The position numbers were made by a program, and so were the translations under genes. Shown here one piece after another: positions 61,502 to 64,000 of a stretch of 64,000 nucleotides of DNA (positions within the stretch are counted from its first letter, which is position 1; the number at the start of each line of letters is the position of its first letter). This DNA is from Novosphingobium ovatum. GTDB lineage: Bacteria > Pseudomonadota > Alphaproteobacteria > Sphingomonadales > Sphingomonadaceae. The notes under the pieces were generated by a model, which was not told where the DNA came from, did no database searches, and worked only from the letters and a program-made list of their open reading frames with translations. Where the stretch lies: positions 496,001 to 560,000 of the forward strand of contig NZ_JAAAPO010000003.1 of assembly GCF_009909235.1 (NCBI RefSeq). Direction: 5' to 3'.

Positions 61502-62671
61502 TCAGGCTGCTGCCTGGCCGCAGATATGGGCTTCGTGCAAGGCGATGTTGGCCGGGTTTTCGGGGCGGATGGCGTTCAGCAACACGTCCACCTGCGCGCG
61601 ATAGGCGTCCAGATGGGCGTCATGCTGTTCCAGCGCCCGCACCAGCACCGCACCGCCCGTCTGCGCGTCGAAATCGGGATAGTAATAGCCGTAATCGCGC
61701 ATAAATTCCGAATTGTGGATCAGCGGGAAGCCACCGCTCAAGATTTCGTAATAGAGATAGTTCAGCCCGTTTTCCCAATGATGCGTCACCACCGCGTCAG
61801 CGTGGCGCGCCATGAAGTCAAAGGTGACAAAGCGCTCCTCCAGCGAGAGCACCTTGGCCTTGGCGCTGGGGAGCATGCTGGAAAATTGGCGGAAATGGAG
61901 GTTGTCGATGCTACGCACAGCATTGGTGACATAGATCTTTTCAAACAGGTCGGGCTGCGCGCGATAGCCTGCGTCACACACCAGCATCGGCATGTGCGAG
62001 CTCTTCATCACCGTCACATTGGGGTCAAAGATCGCCACCCGCCAGCGCCGCCCCGCGCCTTGGCTCAGCGCGGGTTTGCCGCCCGGCTGGTATTGGCACA
62101 CGGTGTGTTCCTTCTGGCTGTACAGTTCCAGAAAGCCACTGTCCCAGATCTGCGGCACTTCGCGCACCGGCACGCGGTACAGCGTTTCCAGCCATTTGCC
62201 ATAGGAGCGCGTGTGCTGCGGCGTCATCAGCACGCTGTCATACCAGTCCCGGTCGAAATAGCGCTCGCAATAGCGTTCAAACCCCGCCCCCGTGACGCCT
62301 TCCATCGAGAGCACCGCCGAATTGCCGCCCTTGTAATTGATCAGCGGGCAACCGCGCGCTTTGAGATGGGCGCGCTGTTCGGGGCCGGGCGTGGTGCCGA
62401 TCACCAGCACATGGGTGACCTCGTCCTTGATGTCGTCAAAGCGGACGACGGCATCGGCCGGAATGCCCATCACGCCAGCGGGGAACTGGAAATCCGGGCC
62501 GCCCAGATTCCAGATCCACACCTTTTCACAATTGGGCGAGGCGGCAAACAGGCGGTAGAGGAACACCGCGTTCTGGCGCAGGCCGTTGGTGAACAGGCCG
62601 CCGAACGCCTCGTCCATGAAGTCGAGCGTGATGGCGATCTTGTAGCGCGGCACGGGGGGGATCTGGGACAT
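61502..62671 (-). CDS. DUF2827 family protein
   Basis: The 389-residue protein resembles the DUF2827 family: an N-terminal Rossmann-like start KIAITLDFMDEAFGGLFTNG with GLRQNAVFLYRLF, then YRVPVREVPQIWD, and C-terminal HHWENGLNYLYYEILSGGFPLIHN, which resembles the nucleotide-sugar-binding half of GT-B glycosyltransferases. Biochemical function of the family is unknown. It is a paralogue of the next gene upstream (62687-63829): both share the order ...PQ-W..., SLE-RF and HNS. Probably cotranscribed (15 bp apart). No signal peptide. A glycan-related role is a guess. Confidence 0.75.
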   Translation of the reverse strand: MSQIPPVPRYKIAITLDFMDEAFGGLFTNGLRQNAVFLYRLFAASPNCEKVWIWNLGGPDFQFPAGVMGIPADAVVRFDDIKDEVTHVLVIGTTPGPEQRAHLKARGCPLINYKGGNSAVLSMEGVTGAGFERYCERYFDRDWYDSVLMTPQHTRSYGKWLETLYRVPVREVPQIWDSGFLELYSQKEHTVCQYQPGGKPALSQGAGRRWRVAIFDPNVTVMKSSHMPMLVCDAGYRAQPDLFEKIYVTNAVRSIDNLHFRQFSSMLPSAKAKVLSLEERFVTFDFMARHADAVVTHHWENGLNYLYYEILSGGFPLIHNSEFMRDYGYYYPDFDAQTGGAVLVRALEQHDAHLDAYRAQVDVLLNAIRPENPANIALHEAHICGQAAA

Positions 62672-62686
62672 CTGGGGTCTTTCTGC

Positions 62687-63829
62687 TCAGGCAGCGGCGG
62701 GCGGGCGGGCAAAGGCGTCGGCAATCAGATCGGCGACCTGTCGCTGATTGGCCGGATTGTCCAGACTGGCCTGCCAGAACAGCGCGCGGCGGGCCTGCGC
62801 CTGACGGGCGTGGGTGGCGGCATGGTCGCGCGCCGCCTCCAGGATCGCCGCGCCCCCGCCGATCGGGTCAAACGTGGCATAGTGATAGCCGACATCGGCC
62901 AATAGGTCGGAATTATGCACCAGTGGCCAGCCAAAATGCAGCGTTTCAAAGAACAGATGTGGCGCCTGATCGGCCCAGCGATGCGCCACCACCATCTGGA
63001 TCTCGCGGCCCAGCATCAACATGGTGTTGAACCGCCCCTCCAGCGAGACCGTCCCCGGCGTTGCGCCGATGTCCAGTTCGCTGATCATTTCATTGACATG
63101 CGCCGCCGCCTGCAGGTGCAGCGTGTTGAACAGCAACAGGCGCGATATGGCGGACCGATCGGTGCGCCACGCGTGTTCGGCCGCCAGCAGTGGGAAATGG
63201 AACCCGTCCGACACATTGGCATTGCCGTCCAGACAGCCCAGCACGAACTTGCCATGTTCAGGCGGGCGCCAGAACGGGTTGTTGCCCAGTTCCATCGCGG
63301 CGCGTTCGGCCATGATGGGCGACCATAATTGCGGCATGTCGCGCACCTGCGGCGAATAGATCGCGGCGCAATAGGACTGGTTCATATGGCGGTGCTGCGG
63401 GTGCAGCCATGCCGCGTCATAGCCCTGCGCGACGGGGATGTCGCCGCCGGTCTGGCCATGCACCACCTCTTGCATGTTGCGCAGCATCAGATTGTCCGGG
63501 ACATAGGCGATGATCCGCCCGCCGCGCCGGTGCAATCGGTCAAACCCGTTCTGGTTCAGCCATTTGGCATCGCATTCAATCAACAGATCCAGCATTTCGA
63601 CCGCATCGGCCGGTTCGACCACGCGCAGCCCTGCCCAGGCGGCCAGCGGATGCACCGCGCCTCCTGTGGGCGCGACCAGCAGCACCTCGGCCACATCGGG
63701 CAGGCGGCGCAGCATCATGGCCAGCAACAGGCGTTTTTGATTGGTGCTGCCCACCCACAGATCGTGGGCGCCGGGTTGATCGGCGGCCGCCGCGGTGATC
63801 CCCACCACCAACCGTTTGCCAAGGCTCAT
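62687..63829 (-). CDS. DUF2827 family protein, paralogue of the downstream gene
   Basis: The 380-residue protein has a GT-B-like pattern: VGITAAAADQPGAHDLWVGSTNQ (pieces VGITAAAADQPG and DLWVGSTNQKRLLLAMML), RDMPQLWSPIM, SLEGRFNTMLMLGREIQMVVAH and FFETLHFGWPLVHNSDLL, corresponding to segments in the neighbouring DUF2827 protein. Starts at 63829, divergent from an exported protein at the window edge. Its stop is 15 bp before the start of the second gene. The family may act in glycan modification, but no activity is established. Identity is by resemblance to its neighbour and to family patterns. Confidence 0.72.
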   Translation of the reverse strand: MSLGKRLVVGITAAAADQPGAHDLWVGSTNQKRLLLAMMLRRLPDVAEVLLVAPTGGAVHPLAAWAGLRVVEPADAVEMLDLLIECDAKWLNQNGFDRLHRRGGRIIAYVPDNLMLRNMQEVVHGQTGGDIPVAQGYDAAWLHPQHRHMNQSYCAAIYSPQVRDMPQLWSPIMAERAAMELGNNPFWRPPEHGKFVLGCLDGNANVSDGFHFPLLAAEHAWRTDRSAISRLLLFNTLHLQAAAHVNEMISELDIGATPGTVSLEGRFNTMLMLGREIQMVVAHRWADQAPHLFFETLHFGWPLVHNSDLLADVGYHYATFDPIGGGAAILEAARDHAATHARQAQARRALFWQASLDNPANQRQVADLIADAFARPPAAA

Positions 63830-63951
63830 GCTATGCTCGTTCCCTTGCCTGTGAAGCTGTTCGTCATGTGGTCGTTTTGGTCAGAAAACCGCATACTTTT
63901 GATCGGCTTCTGGGTATGACTGCGCCGTGCAATGATCAACCGGGAAGCAGA

Positions 63952-64000
63952 ATGATGCGCCGTATTTTTTCCATGGCTCTTGCCACTGCCATGCTGCTGG
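63952..64000 (+). CDS. Start of an exported protein (cut by window edge)
   Basis: ATG at 63952 (or 63955) with GGAAG five bases upstream opens a frame MMRRIFSMALATAMLL to the window end, resembling the start of a signal peptide. Nothing more can be said of the product. Confidence 0.45.
   Translation, partial: MMRRIFSMALATAMLL

Noticed and set aside
1..64000. CRISPR arrays, insertion sequences, prophage genes
   Set aside because: No regularly spaced repeats, transposase motifs or phage structural genes were seen.

Overview
The window is a GC-rich chromosomal stretch from what looks like a sphingomonad alphaproteobacterium, most likely Novosphingobium or a close relative. This is inferred from two TonB-dependent receptors, many DUF4402 secreted proteins, a CrbS-type symporter/kinase hybrid and the codon composition. 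No genome comparison was possible. I see about 47 protein genes, one tRNA and no rRNA, CRISPR array, prophage or insertion sequence.

Positions 1-11,400 hold an acetate/propionate module. A symporter-linked hybrid histidine kinase (CrbS-like, cut by the window edge) converges on a LuxR-type regulator (CrbR-like). Next come acs, a DcaP-like porin, an MHS-family transporter, a Pat-like GNAT acetyltransferase and prpE. Together they could sense, import and activate short acyl acids, and adjust the two synthetases by lysine acetylation. A TonB-dependent receptor with a structured leader follows (11.7-14.1 kb). Positions 14.2-16.5 kb hold three DUF4402 genes, then an unassigned gap, an AT-rich orphan gene, typA/bipA, a second TonB-dependent receptor, a DUF805 protein, and an ABC exporter (YbbA/YbbP type) divergent from a TesA-like esterase.

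Positions 27.5-50.4 kb form an ABC-transporter-dependent (group 2-like) capsule locus. It has a sulfotransferase-like coiled-coil protein, four glycosyltransferases, export genes (kpsE, kpsM, kpsT and a KpsD/CtrA-type lipoprotein), GDP-mannose precursor genes (manC, manA) and a dedicated Kdo set (kpsF, kdsB, kdsA). The beta-Kdo linker enzymes are rearranged: a KpsS-like domain is fused to the first KpsC-type module, while the second KpsC-type module is a separate gene 6 kb away. KdsA is of the metal-independent E. coli type.

Positions 50.4-60.0 kb hold recF, a PspC-domain protein and then, all on the minus strand, an usher-like outer membrane protein, a PapD-like chaperone and five DUF4402 proteins. 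Six of the eight DUF4402 proteins in the window end with the classical chaperone-usher pilin signature: penultimate Tyr and Gly 14 residues from the end. I therefore propose that DUF4402 proteins are the subunits of a divergent chaperone-usher pilus. Two of the subunit genes are an almost identical tandem duplication. This is the best candidate in the window for an undescribed system.

The window ends with a queuosine-precursor transporter (YhhQ family), tRNA-Arg(TCT), two tandem DUF2827 genes and the first codons of another exported protein.
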